Source of the DNA: Acinetobacter amyesii
GTDB lineage: Bacteria > Pseudomonadota > Gammaproteobacteria > Pseudomonadales > Moraxellaceae
Direction: 5' to 3'
DNA length: 64,000 nucleotides
NCBI RefSeq assembly: GCF_002018365.1
Contig: NZ_MVKX01000003.1
Coordinates: 186,001 to 250,000 of the forward strand
Shown here piece after piece: positions 1 through 8,562 of the stretch. The notes under the pieces are model-generated. The model worked only from the letters and a program-made list of their open reading frames with translations, did no database searches and was not told the origin of the DNA. Each line of letters begins with the position of its first letter. The stretch's first letter is position 1. A program made the position numbers and the translations under genes.

Positions 1-1
1 C

Positions 2-193
2 GACATCAGCAACCCTCAATATCATGTATTGATTGAACCTGCTTTGGACAATTTTCCGAGTGACGATGACGTTTCGGATGCTATTCGAACCAATAAAATT
101 ATTGAAAATCAGCTGCGAATCGCACCGACACAATACATGTGGTTCCATCGCCGCTTTAAAACCCGCCCACAAGGCTATGACAAAATCTATTGA
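2..193 (+). CDS. Lipid A biosynthesis acyltransferase, C-terminal end (partial)
   Basis: Only the last 63 codons are in the window, read in frame 2 to TGA at 191-193. The peptide ends with a pattern like QYMWFHRRFKTRP, typical of the C-terminus of the LpxL/LpxM (HtrB/MsbB) family. These inner-membrane enzymes add secondary acyl chains to the lipid A precursor. The HxxxxD catalytic motif lies upstream of the window, so the subfamily (lauroyl or myristoyl type) cannot be told. A glycosyltransferase gene follows 32 bases later on the same strand, consistent with a cell-envelope context. Confidence 0.8.
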   Translation, partial: DISNPQYHVLIEPALDNFPSDDDVSDAIRTNKIIENQLRIAPTQYMWFHRRFKTRPQGYDKIY

Positions 194-225
194 GTTCAAC
201 TCAGCACATAAAAAAGAGAAATGCT

Positions 226-1338
226 ATGAAAGTAATGCAGCTTTTACCTGAATTGAACAGTGGTGGTGTCGAGCGAGGAACCTTAGAAATAGCTCGTGCT
301 TTAGTGACCGCTGGCCATGAGTCCTTAGTGGTTTCAAATGGCGGCCGCATGGTGGCTCAACTGGAAGCTGAAGGCTCAACACACCTCACGCTCGCAATCC
401 ATAAAAAAGCCTTATCGAGCTTATGGCAAATTCGTCCTCTACGTAAACTGATTGAGCAGCATCAACCAGATATCGTGCATGTGCGATCACGTGTCCCCGC
501 GTGGCTCACGCATTTTGCCCTCAAAGGGATTCCAGCTAACAAGCGACCTCATTTGATTTCAACTGTACATGGCTTTTATTCGATTAATCGCTACAGTCAA
601 ATCATGACACAGGCTGAAAAAGTCATTGCGGTCTCGGATAGTGTTGTCAAATACATCACGGACAACTATAAAAACTGTCCTACCGAGGACATTGTGCGTA
701 TTTATCGTGGTATCGACCCTGCTGCTTTTCCACATGGCTATCAACCCTCAGCACAGTGGCTCAATCAAACCCTAAAAGACTTCCCTGAACTGGAAAATAA
801 ACGTCTAATTTGCTTACCAGGCCGTATCACCCGTTTGAAAGGTCATGAAACCCTGATCCATTTAATGGAACAGCTACAAGCACAGTATCCCGACGTACAT
901 GCGGTGGTAGTCGGTGGTGCTGATCCGAAAAAAGCGGCTTATTTACAAGAAATGCAAGACAGCATTGCGGCTAAAGGACTGAGTGATCGGATTACTTTTG
1001 TCGGTCACCGTTCAGATATCCGTGAATGGTTAGCTTTTAGCGATTTGGTTTTATCTTTGTCGAGCCAAGCGGAAACCTTTGGACGGACCGTACTCGAAGC
1101 ACTGTCTGTAGGTACACCTGTGATTGGTTGGAACCGTGGTGGCGTGGCTGAAATTTTATCGAATGTCTATCCGCAAGGTTTAGTCACTGTCGATGATGAA
1201 ACACAATTACTCGATACCTTAAAGTTGCATTTAGACCAACCACAACACGTGCAGCCTATCAGCATGTTTAGTTTAAAAGAGATGTGTGATCAGACTTTGG
1301 AGTTGTATACGCAAGTGGTCTCTCAGCATTCAGCTTGA
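226..1338 (+). CDS. Glycosyltransferase family 4 (GT-B fold)
   Basis: The protein is 370 residues long. The N-terminal half carries the sugar-acceptor motif NSGGVERG and the C-terminal half the donor-binding motif, with LPGRITRLKGHETLI, AETFGRTVLEALSVGTPVIGW and GGVAEI. This is the GT4 layout, with the conserved E-x7-E in the segment around ETFGRTVLEA. It probably transfers a sugar to lipopolysaccharide core or capsule on the cytoplasmic face. The start at 226 is preferred over 190 because AGAGAA sits just upstream and the product begins directly with the Rossmann strand MKVMQLLPEL. It follows the acyltransferase gene closely, so co-transcription is likely. The exact acceptor is unknown. Confidence 0.85.
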   Translation: MKVMQLLPELNSGGVERGTLEIARALVTAGHESLVVSNGGRMVAQLEAEGSTHLTLAIHKKALSSLWQIRPLRKLIEQHQPDIVHVRSRVPAWLTHFALKGIPANKRPHLISTVHGFYSINRYSQIMTQAEKVIAVSDSVVKYITDNYKNCPTEDIVRIYRGIDPAAFPHGYQPSAQWLNQTLKDFPELENKRLICLPGRITRLKGHETLIHLMEQLQAQYPDVHAVVVGGADPKKAAYLQEMQDSIAAKGLSDRITFVGHRSDIREWLAFSDLVLSLSSQAETFGRTVLEALSVGTPVIGWNRGGVAEILSNVYPQGLVTVDDETQLLDTLKLHLDQPQHVQPISMFSLKEMCDQTLELYTQVVSQHSA

Positions 1339-1407
1339 TTGACTCCTCGCCATAGATCTTTGCTGTGCAGGATAACGCTCTGGAAATCTTTTTAATTCAG
1401 CATCTAG

Positions 1408-1441
1408 AAAGGATATTGTGAAATGTACAATATCCTTTTTT
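1408..1441 (+). terminator. Intrinsic terminator after glycosyltransferase gene
   Basis: A 12-bp stem (AAAGGATATTGT pairing with ACAATATCCTTT) around a 7-base loop is followed by a T run, 70 bases after the glycosyltransferase stop codon. Confidence 0.8.
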
Positions 1442-1464
1442 ATTATGAATGACTCAATGGTGAT

Positions 1465-1782
1465 TCAACCCTTCCATACTCGGTATCGGGCCATCAACCA
1501 AAGGATTAACGGCAGTAACAAGACATTCAAAATATGTTGCAAACTTTGCCCTATACGCCAATAACCTCTATCTAAAATATCATGCCGTGCATTAAACAAT
1601 TCCAACCCCACTGCGACGACCACAGCGCTCCAAATCGCATAATGTGATTTCAATTGGCGGTGATGGCAAAAGGCCACAAAAAAGAACAGGATTAAGCCAA
1701 GGTAAATGGAAAGTGCGTCGGTGGATAAGTGTGTAATCTGCAATATTTTCTGGTGCCATTCGGACAGCATAGAACGCCTCAT
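1465..1782 (-). CDS. Small membrane protein of unknown function
   Basis: A 105-residue protein with three hydrophobic segments, near residues 24-40, 50-60 and 83-98. Between the second and third is a polar block, NARHDILDRGYWR, that could be a conserved loop. The size and layout resemble small VanZ-like or uncharacterised inner-membrane proteins, but no family is certain. It is convergent with the glycosyltransferase gene, with the terminator hairpin between them. Function is unknown. Confidence 0.6.
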   Translation of the reverse strand: MRRSMLSEWHQKILQITHLSTDALSIYLGLILFFFVAFCHHRQLKSHYAIWSAVVVAVGLELFNARHDILDRGYWRIGQSLQHILNVLLLPLILWLMARYRVWKG

Positions 1783-1881
1783 ACCTATATTTTTATTGGA
1801 AATTCATCGCTTTTTTCTTGGAACACTGTATAAAGAAATTGATCAAAAGAAAAGCAAAAATATGTATATCACAAAAGCAAA

Positions 1882-1912
1882 ACCCGAGTTCTGCATCCTG
1901 CAAAACTCGGGT
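1882..1912 (-). terminator. Probable terminator, minus strand
   Basis: A 9-bp perfect stem (ACCCGAGTT / AACTCGGGT) with a 13-base loop. Read on the minus strand it is followed by TTTGCTTTT, so it fits the end of a minus-strand transcript covering 1944-2036. Confidence 0.6.
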
Positions 1913-1943
1913 CTATGAGGTTGTGCTTTCACAAGTATTCTTT

Positions 1944-2036
1944 TTATTTTTTATTGGCTTTCCTTTCCTGCATCCGTTCCGTGATGCTTCCATCGGCTTC
2001 GTCTTCCTTAGTGGGATGTTCCGTTCCCAGTTCCAT
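1944..2036 (-). CDS. Possible 30-residue charged small protein
   Basis: The reading frame from ATG at 2036 to TAA at 1944 encodes MELGTEHPTKEDEADG followed by SITERMQERKANKK, a composition more like a soluble protein than random sequence. The same frame stays open upstream for about 27 codons, with residues such as LLTNGQVKCIDLFFVHRH, but offers no ATG, GTG or TTG. A longer product would therefore need a rare start. No clear ribosome binding site precedes the ATG. A minus-strand terminator (1882-1912) follows. It could also be a small RNA rather than a gene. I do not recognise the family. Confidence 0.35.
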   Translation of the reverse strand: MELGTEHPTKEDEADGSITERMQERKANKK

Positions 2037-2141
2037 GTGCCGATGAACAAAGAATAAGTCAATACACTTGACCTGACCATTCGTCAGAAGCCGAAAGCTG
2101 TGTAAGCTATTTCTTACACTTTTCTCTTAAATCAAACAAAA

Positions 2142-3269
2142 TCAAGGTGCCTTCGTACCATCCTTATAATCACGGGCGATTTCATCGGTCACCATTTTCT
2201 CCTCTTTTTCGGCTTTTTCTATGCCTTCCTGAATGGCCTCTTGCGCTTCTTGTTCATCTTCATCCGTTTGCTCCAATTCTTCTTGGATTTGCTCAAATAC
2301 CCTACCTGTTTGCAGCACCACATAGACTGGGAAATGGTCTGAACCGATATTGGGCAAGCGTTCCATGTGTACTAAGGCAAAATCTGTACTATGAAAAATA
2401 TGGTCGAGCGACCAACGCAGCAGTGGATAATTCGCATGAAAGGTATTCACGAAATGCCGTCCAACTCGTGGGTCTAAAAGCCCACTGATCCGTTGAAAGA
2501 GTCGTGTGGTCCGTGACCATGCCACATCATTCAAGTCCCCCATAACGATGCAACTTTCATCTAAATCTTTGATCTGATCACCCACAATCAGCAATTCTGC
2601 ATCGCGTAAGGTTGAATCTTTTGCTTCCGTTGGACTTGGCGGTTTGGGATGTAAACAATACAGTTGTACCTGATTTCCTGACGCTAAGGTGACTTGGGTA
2701 TGAATCGAAGGAATTTCATCACTGAGAATAAATTTAACTTCAGTTTCAGTGAGTTCTAACTTGCTATACAAATGCATGCCATACAAATTATCCAAAGGCA
2801 CTGGAACGCGGTAAGGATAATCAGCCTCAATCACCGCCAATTCATTTTGCCAAGTTTGATCGGTTTCTAGCGTGAGGACCAAGTCCGGTTGATGCTTCTG
2901 TATTTGTGCCAATAACAAATGATATTGGGTATTTGGCGTGAGTACATTGGAGACAATAATTGAAATCTGTTTTTGTGTATCTAACTGGTCTGATCGGACT
3001 TGTTTGACTTGTTTTTTCCACAGAAAGGTATAAGGCAAAACCATTTTCAATTGATATGCCAAGGCGGCAATCAAACCAATTAAAATGATTTCACGTGCCA
3101 AGTCCCATTCGGCATTCCATAAAATTAAGCCCATGAAGGCAAATATACCCAAAGCCAAGATTTGCAGGCGCGGAAAATCTGCACCACGAAACCACCATTC
3201 ATCTCGTGGGATCAGTGACCAAAATGTCAACCAAATGACGAAGCCCGCCAGTATTTCAATCCAAATCAT
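2142..3269 (-). CDS. Membrane-anchored endonuclease/exonuclease/phosphatase family protein
   Basis: The protein has 375 residues. The first 80 or so hold three membrane helices (IWIEILAGFVIWLTFW, LQILALGIFAFMGLILW, IILIGLIAALAYQL). An EEP fold follows at about residues 100-325, with GDLNDVAWSRT (metal and active-site Asp/Asn) and the terminal GSDHFPV motif. The last 50 residues are a highly charged, Glu-rich, probably helical tail. GGGAGG lies four bases before ATG 3269, so this start is preferred over the GTG one codon earlier. The family cleaves phosphodiesters in nucleic acids or lipids; the substrate is unknown. A neutral description is safest. Confidence 0.8.
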   Translation of the reverse strand: MIWIEILAGFVIWLTFWSLIPRDEWWFRGADFPRLQILALGIFAFMGLILWNAEWDLAREIILIGLIAALAYQLKMVLPYTFLWKKQVKQVRSDQLDTQKQISIIVSNVLTPNTQYHLLLAQIQKHQPDLVLTLETDQTWQNELAVIEADYPYRVPVPLDNLYGMHLYSKLELTETEVKFILSDEIPSIHTQVTLASGNQVQLYCLHPKPPSPTEAKDSTLRDAELLIVGDQIKDLDESCIVMGDLNDVAWSRTTRLFQRISGLLDPRVGRHFVNTFHANYPLLRWSLDHIFHSTDFALVHMERLPNIGSDHFPVYVVLQTGRVFEQIQEELEQTDEDEQEAQEAIQEGIEKAEKEEKMVTDEIARDYKDGTKAP

Positions 3270-3452
3270 CACGCCTCCCTTATATTCTTTATTTTTTATT
3301 GATTCATAAATTTATATCAGTTTTGCATGTAACATAAACAAGATATATTGCACAATATTATTGGTGTTTTCATTATGTAGCGCTTGCAGTTATGCGCCCT
3401 TTTGGTACACTCGAACCCCCTTTTATTTTTTAACGCACCGAGGCAAAGTGAC

Positions 3453-4571
3453 ATGAAAGTAGGTCTGGTCGGTTGGCGCGGGATGGTTGGTTCCGTCCTT
3501 ATGCAACGTATGGTTGAAGAAAACGATTTCGCTCATTTCGAACCGTTTTATTTCTCTACCAGTAATGCAGGTGGTGAAGCCCCTGCGTTTGGTGGTAAGA
3601 CTGCCCCAGCACTTATGGATGCAACGGACATTGATAGTCTGAAGCAAATGGATGTCATTATCACCTGCCAAGGTGGCGATTATACGACTGAAGTTTTCCC
3701 TAAGCTGAAAGCTGATAACTGGAATGGTTACTGGATCGATGCCGCATCGACTTTACGTATGGATGATGAAGCGATCATCGTACTTGACCCAGTAAACATG
3801 AACGTGATCAAAGACGGCTTAGTAAAAGGCACAAAAACCTTCGTGGGCGGTAACTGTACCGTTTCATTGATGTTAATGGGTTTAGGCGGTCTATTCCAAA
3901 ATAATTTAGTGGAATGGGCAACGTCTATGACGTATCAAGCGGCTTCTGGTGCAGGCGCGCAAAACATGCGTGAACTGATTTCAGGTATGGGCTACTTGTA
4001 CAACAATACTAAAGATTTGCTGGATGACCCACGTTCACCAATTTTAGATATCGATTCTAAAATTGCACAATTACAACGTGGCGAAGGTTTCCCATCTGCA
4101 AACTTCGGTGTGCCTTTAGCAGGTTCGCTCATTCCTTATATCGACAAACAGCTTGAAAGCGGTCAGTCGAAAGAAGAATGGAAAGGTCAAGTTGAAACCA
4201 ACAAGATCTTAGGCAACCAGCAAATCGTTCCAATCGATGGACACTGTGTCCGTATTGGTGCGATGCGTTGTCACTCACAAGCATTGACTTTAAAACTTCG
4301 TAAAGATGTTCCACTGGATGAAATCGAAGATATCATCGCTAGTGCCAACGATTGGTCTAAAGTTGTTCCAAATACACGTGAAGCCTCAATGACTGATCTG
4401 ACTCCTGTTGCTGTAACTGGCACCTTGTCTGTTCCAGTTGGTCGTCTACGTAAGCTCAACATGGGTAAAGAATACCTAGGCGCATTCACTGTGGGTGACC
4501 AATTGCTTTGGGGTGCTGCTGAACCTTTACGTCGTATGCTAAGAATTCTCATTGATTATAAAAATGCTTAA
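3453..4571 (+). CDS. asd: Aspartate-semialdehyde dehydrogenase
   Basis: This 372-residue enzyme reduces aspartyl-4-phosphate to aspartate semialdehyde with NADPH, at the branch point to lysine/diaminopimelate, threonine and methionine. It opens with the nucleotide-binding motif VGWRGMVGS. The catalytic cysteine is at residue 135 in GGNCTVSLM, matching the gram-negative Asd numbering. The start at 3453 gives the family's usual length, and GAGG lies nine bases upstream; the in-frame extension to 3384 lacks similarity. It is transcribed alone and ends in a strong terminator. Confidence 0.97.
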   Translation: MKVGLVGWRGMVGSVLMQRMVEENDFAHFEPFYFSTSNAGGEAPAFGGKTAPALMDATDIDSLKQMDVIITCQGGDYTTEVFPKLKADNWNGYWIDAASTLRMDDEAIIVLDPVNMNVIKDGLVKGTKTFVGGNCTVSLMLMGLGGLFQNNLVEWATSMTYQAASGAGAQNMRELISGMGYLYNNTKDLLDDPRSPILDIDSKIAQLQRGEGFPSANFGVPLAGSLIPYIDKQLESGQSKEEWKGQVETNKILGNQQIVPIDGHCVRIGAMRCHSQALTLKLRKDVPLDEIEDIIASANDWSKVVPNTREASMTDLTPVAVTGTLSVPVGRLRKLNMGKEYLGAFTVGDQLLWGAAEPLRRMLRILIDYKNA

Positions 4572-4595
4572 GCATTTTTAAGTCTCTGAACAAGA

Positions 4596-4622
4596 AGCCG
4601 ATCACAATTGATCGGCTTTTTT
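4596..4622 (+). terminator. Intrinsic terminator after asd
   Basis: The stem AGCCGATCA / TGATCGGCT with a short loop is followed by a run of six T, 25 bases after the asd stop codon. Confidence 0.9.
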
Positions 4623-4714
4623 ATGTAACTGTCGTGTAAATATTTTACAATTCTTCGACAACTCGCTAATCTATAATTTTCGCCATGCGACATATATTCG
4701 AGCTAAAGATTAAG

Positions 4715-6148
4715 ATGACCGTATATAACAAATTAAAGATCGCCATTTTAGCCGTTATTGCATCTCAAAACATTCAAGCGATCAGCATTGATCCTGTACA
4801 AGTCCAGTCAGCACCCGGGGAATTGCTGTACGCTGAGATTCATTTTCGCCACTCCAATACATCTGTGCCGCTCAATGCAAGTTTAGCCACAGCAGAGGAT
4901 TTGCTGAGTATGGGTACAGGGCATCAACCACCGGGGCATTTAAACTTCTTCACGCGTCGTGATGGTGCGGGCAATGGGGTAATTACCATTACCTCTTCGC
5001 GTCCAGTGACCGATGCTGAGCTTAATTTTATTGTCAATATTAAAGAAGGTAATGCTTCACGCCTGCAACAAATTCGCACACCATTAAAACGCAATCCAGC
5101 GCCGTCGAATGCGACTCAAACCCGTGCCAATGAGCGTGCTTTAGCACCTGTTGTGATCGTAAATGAAAAAGAAATTGCCTTAAATTTACCTGTTAGCACC
5201 CTCTACACCGCAAAAGCACCTGTAGCTGCAGAACAACCCTTATTACTCAGTACCAAAGCACCGCCAAAGTTAGCACAATTAGCAACGTCAACGCCTGTTG
5301 CGATTGAACCTGTCACGCATGTGCAAAATTATAGCGTTGCACCTACGGAGCAAAATAGCGCAAGTACATCATCTGGTTCTGAAACATCAATTTCGCAAGT
5401 TACAAAAACCAATTCGACCGGCTCTGTCAGTTCAGAAATGCAAGCCACACAAGCTGCAACAGCATCAACTGCAAGATCTCAAGACCCATTGGCACAAAAA
5501 TTTGCTGCGGAGCAGGCAGCACAAAAACGTGAAAATCCAACAACGACAGCTCAAACAGCATCTACACCAAAACCAACAATTACTGCGGCTTCATCGACAG
5601 CAACACCAGCGGCAAAATATGTGGTTCGCTCAAATGAAAGCCTTTGGGGGATTGCCTCACGTATTGCGACAGAACAAAACCGCCCTGTTTCTGAAGTCAT
5701 GCAACAGATTAAAAACAGCAACGAACATGCATTCATTCAAGGCGATGTAAACCGTCTGCGCCGTGGTGCTGCCTTAAATCTGCATGGTATGCAGCAAGCA
5801 AAACAGCCTGTAAAAGTCTCTGCTGCAGAACTTGCCAAAGTACCTTCGAAGCAGTCAGGTAAAACCAAATACCGCTTAAATCAAGCTGAAATGAGTCTGG
5901 TTGCAGAGAAAGCGCAAGATTCGGCACAATCTTCTGCCAACAGTGCAGCAGAAAAGAATAAAACTTCGAAAGAGTTGTCATTAAAAGTTATGACATCTCG
6001 TGAAAAAACCGTTAAATTACAGAGAAACGTAACTCAATTAGAATTGGCGCTAAATCAAAAGGATCACAGAATTCAATTATTAAATGCTCGTCTTGCTCAA
6101 CTGCAACAACAGTTGAAAGCTCAACAAGCAGATAAAAGAAGCCAATAA
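4715..6148 (+). CDS. FimV-like periplasmic protein with LysM domain (N-terminal half of FimV)
   Basis: A 477-residue protein. A signal peptide (KLKIAILAVIASQNIQA) is followed by the FimV N-terminal domain (about residues 23-110, with ISIDPVQVQSAPGELLYAEI). Then come a Ser/Thr/Ala/Gln-rich linker, a LysM peptidoglycan-binding domain at about 300-355 (KYVVRSNESLWGIASRI) and a C-terminal coiled coil (about 415-475). In Pseudomonas FimV, a polar organiser of type IV pili and chemosensory systems, these parts are joined to a membrane helix and a cytoplasmic TPR region. Here the frame closes and the next gene supplies those parts. An upstream ATG at 4685 is possible, but the signal peptide favours 4715. 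Confidence 0.8.
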   Translation: MTVYNKLKIAILAVIASQNIQAISIDPVQVQSAPGELLYAEIHFRHSNTSVPLNASLATAEDLLSMGTGHQPPGHLNFFTRRDGAGNGVITITSSRPVTDAELNFIVNIKEGNASRLQQIRTPLKRNPAPSNATQTRANERALAPVVIVNEKEIALNLPVSTLYTAKAPVAAEQPLLLSTKAPPKLAQLATSTPVAIEPVTHVQNYSVAPTEQNSASTSSGSETSISQVTKTNSTGSVSSEMQATQAATASTARSQDPLAQKFAAEQAAQKRENPTTTAQTASTPKPTITAASSTATPAAKYVVRSNESLWGIASRIATEQNRPVSEVMQQIKNSNEHAFIQGDVNRLRRGAALNLHGMQQAKQPVKVSAAELAKVPSKQSGKTKYRLNQAEMSLVAEKAQDSAQSSANSAAEKNKTSKELSLKVMTSREKTVKLQRNVTQLELALNQKDHRIQLLNARLAQLQQQLKAQQADKRSQ

Positions 6149-6223
6149 ACTAAAACGTTACCAATCAAGATTTTATAGGGATGAGTGCAACTTTATATCG
6201 CTCTATCTCCAAGGGGTTAAAAC

Positions 6224-7534
6224 ATGCTGATTTATGTGATTCCATTAGTGATCTTAGTGATCGTATTGGTTTTTTTAAACAAACGCCAAAAAGATCAAGA
6301 ATCAGATAAAGCCAAACCAACATCCACTAAAACCAAGAAAACGGGTGTTTCGGCCAAAGCGACTCCGAAGAAAACTCAAGTGGTTGAAAGCAGTGTCATT
6401 GAAAAAAAATCAATGACGCCATTAACGACCGATGCTCGTGGCAAAATTGAAAAATTAATTACGGAACGTAATTTCTTTTCTGCTGAAGCGCAAATCAATC
6501 AATCACTAAAACGTGATAACTCACAACATGAGTTATATCTATATCTATTAGATATTCACATTTTACAAAAAGACGAGTTTGCCATCAGCCAATTGCTGAG
6601 CCATATTCGTTCACTTGAACTTGATGAAATTTTAGAACAAGCTGAAGCAAAAAAAGTAGAGTTTGAAAATTCTCAAAATGTGAAAGATGATGCCATTAAC
6701 TTTGTATCACCGATCACTGAAGAGGCTCCATCAAAAGCTCAAAATACCTCTGATTTTGATGCTTTAATGCAAAGTTCAACTGCTGCACCTGTTGAGCCCA
6801 AAACAGCCGAAATTAAACCACTAGATTTTAATTTCACAACTGAAACGCCAGCAAAAGCAGACATTTCAACCCCAGTTGAAAGTACTCCTGCTGAAAAAAT
6901 ACAGCCGCTTGAATTTGACACGCTTTCAATTTCACCAGAACCTGCACTTGAAGCAACACCGAAAACCGAAGAGATTGCTCAGCCATCTCCTGCCGTTGAA
7001 GAAATCAAGCCAATTGATTTTGCAATGGACTTTGCCCCAAGCACTGAAGCTGCGGCTGAAACCAAAACAGAAACTGTAGAAGAAAAAATCGAGCCTTTAG
7101 ACTTTTCATTTACAACAGAAACACCAGTTGTAGAAGAAAACAAAGTTGAAGCTCCAACCTTAAACTTTGACTTAGGTGCTTTTGAAACAGCAAAAACAGA
7201 AGAAGCGGTTGTCGCTCCTGCAACAGAGTTTAACCTAGAGTCTACGCCTGAAGAGAAACCTGCTGCACCTGCATCAAGTGGTGTGAGTTTTGACATTAGC
7301 GGTTTAGGCACACCGTCAACCCCATCTGCTACAGACCAAAACGATCCATTGGTTCAATCTTTCCCTGAACTGGTTGAAGTCAATGAAATTGAATTGAATC
7401 TTGAATTGGCAGCGCAATACATCAAACTAGGTGCTTATGACGCTGCACGTGAAATTTTGACTGAAAAAGAAGCTGAGTTTTCTTCAGCTCAGCGTCAACA
7501 AGCAGATCAGTTACTGAATCAAATCGCATCTTAA
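6224..7534 (+). CDS. FimV-like cytoplasmic protein (membrane helix, acidic repeats, C-terminal FimV domain)
   Basis: A 436-residue protein. It starts with one membrane helix (residues 3-19) and a basic stretch. A helical TPR-like region follows (about 70-150). Next come acidic repeats in which the phrases KPLDFNFTTETP, QPLEFDTL, KPIDFAMDF and EPLDFSFTTETP recur. The last 50 residues (NEIELNLELAAQYIKLGAYDAAREIL...) match the conserved FimV C-terminal domain. The gene lies 75 bases after the LysM half, in the same frame but separated by four in-frame stops. It has its own AAGGGG ribosome binding site, so it is translated separately. The two proteins probably interact or act jointly at the cell pole. 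Confidence 0.8.
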   Translation: MLIYVIPLVILVIVLVFLNKRQKDQESDKAKPTSTKTKKTGVSAKATPKKTQVVESSVIEKKSMTPLTTDARGKIEKLITERNFFSAEAQINQSLKRDNSQHELYLYLLDIHILQKDEFAISQLLSHIRSLELDEILEQAEAKKVEFENSQNVKDDAINFVSPITEEAPSKAQNTSDFDALMQSSTAAPVEPKTAEIKPLDFNFTTETPAKADISTPVESTPAEKIQPLEFDTLSISPEPALEATPKTEEIAQPSPAVEEIKPIDFAMDFAPSTEAAAETKTETVEEKIEPLDFSFTTETPVVEENKVEAPTLNFDLGAFETAKTEEAVVAPATEFNLESTPEEKPAAPASSGVSFDISGLGTPSTPSATDQNDPLVQSFPELVEVNEIELNLELAAQYIKLGAYDAAREILTEKEAEFSSAQRQQADQLLNQIAS

Positions 7535-7554
7535 GCAAAAGCGATTTAAACTAA

Positions 7555-7580
7555 AGCAGTCTCTCAAGGCTGCTTTTTTT
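7555..7580 (+). terminator. Terminator abutting the asparaginase start codon
   Basis: The hairpin AGCAGTCT / AGGCTGCT (one G-U pair) is followed by eight T, and the next base is the first base of the downstream ATG. It ends the fimV-like transcript. Confidence 0.75.
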
Positions 7581-8546
7581 ATGATGAAAAAAATTGCTCT
7601 TATTTATATGGGTGGTACCTTCGGTTGTATCGGTGAACCTTTAAGCCCCATGCCAGCGAATGCGTTTTTACCTAAATTACAGCATGTGCTGCCACTACAC
7701 CTAAACATTGAGTGTTTTGTCGCACCTGTTATTCGTGACAGTAGTGCCTGTACCGCGCCCGATTGGCTGGCACTGATCCAACAAATTCAAAGCTCACAAT
7801 TACAACAATTTCAGCATTTCGTGATTATTCATGGCACAGACACGCTTAGCTATGCTAGCGCAGTGCTTGCACACTTTATGGGACAGTCTGCTCATATCGT
7901 GCTAACAGGCAGCCAATATCCGTTGTTTAATGTGGCTGGTGACAACACCCGTGAATTTACCGATGCCATCGACAATTTAAATTTTTCATTGGAATCGGTA
8001 CACCAATCGAGTGTTGGGGTTTATTTGGCCTTTCATCATCAATTGATGCATGCTCAATCCGCACTAAAAGTACATACAACCGATCTAAAAGCTTTTGATG
8101 GACAGTCAGCCACACAGCCACTTTCAATGCTGACGTCGCCTTATATTGTTCAAGCCAATGATTTAGACAAAGCGGCTCATTTCAATTGCCTGAATTGGAT
8201 GTGGCAACCGATAGCAACCGATCTACACAGTCAAAATTTAGCGGCTCTGCTTTCACACACGCCAGATGTTTTAATTTTGCAAGGTTTTGGTACAGGCAAC
8301 ATTGCCGTTGATGCTGAATTACTCAATGTATTGAAGGCTATACAACAAAAAAATTGCCAAATTGTTTTAAGTACACAGGTTGTTCATGGCGGTATAGATC
8401 AGCGCTATGCTGTCAGTGACTGGGTCAAAGACAGCGGAATATTACTGAGCAATTGTTTGGGGCATGCAGATCTTTATGCCAAATGTTTGAAAATGTATTT
8501 ACAATACGGCAGTGCCGCAGACTGGACTGCGCATTGGAACGATTAA
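7581..8546 (+). CDS. Asparaginase (type I-like, cytoplasmic)
   Basis: The 321-residue product hydrolyses asparagine to aspartate and ammonia. Both catalytic threonine motifs of the asparaginase/glutaminase family are present: MGGTFGC at the N-terminus and HGTDTLSYASAV at about residues 90-100. Also present are TGSQYPL, GDNTRE and QGFGTGN. There is no signal peptide, which points to the cytoplasmic (AnsA-like) class. The ATG pair at 7581/7584 lies immediately after a terminator T run and has no Shine-Dalgarno sequence, which is unusual. No later start would keep the catalytic motif. The truA start lies 16 bases beyond the stop, so the two are probably co-transcribed. Confidence 0.85.
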   Translation: MMKKIALIYMGGTFGCIGEPLSPMPANAFLPKLQHVLPLHLNIECFVAPVIRDSSACTAPDWLALIQQIQSSQLQQFQHFVIIHGTDTLSYASAVLAHFMGQSAHIVLTGSQYPLFNVAGDNTREFTDAIDNLNFSLESVHQSSVGVYLAFHHQLMHAQSALKVHTTDLKAFDGQSATQPLSMLTSPYIVQANDLDKAAHFNCLNWMWQPIATDLHSQNLAALLSHTPDVLILQGFGTGNIAVDAELLNVLKAIQQKNCQIVLSTQVVHGGIDQRYAVSDWVKDSGILLSNCLGHADLYAKCLKMYLQYGSAADWTAHWND

Positions 8547-8562
8547 GTCATTTGAGGTAACT

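Noticed and set aside
1818..2057. 79-codon plus-strand ORF between the membrane-protein gene and the EEP gene
   Set aside because: It reads through the minus-strand terminator hairpin, and its Phe-rich product looks like a shadow of the charged minus-strand frame.
6149..6223. Frameshift or readthrough joining the two FimV halves
   Set aside because: The halves are in the same frame, but the gap holds further in-frame stops and a ribosome binding site, so separate genes are the better reading.
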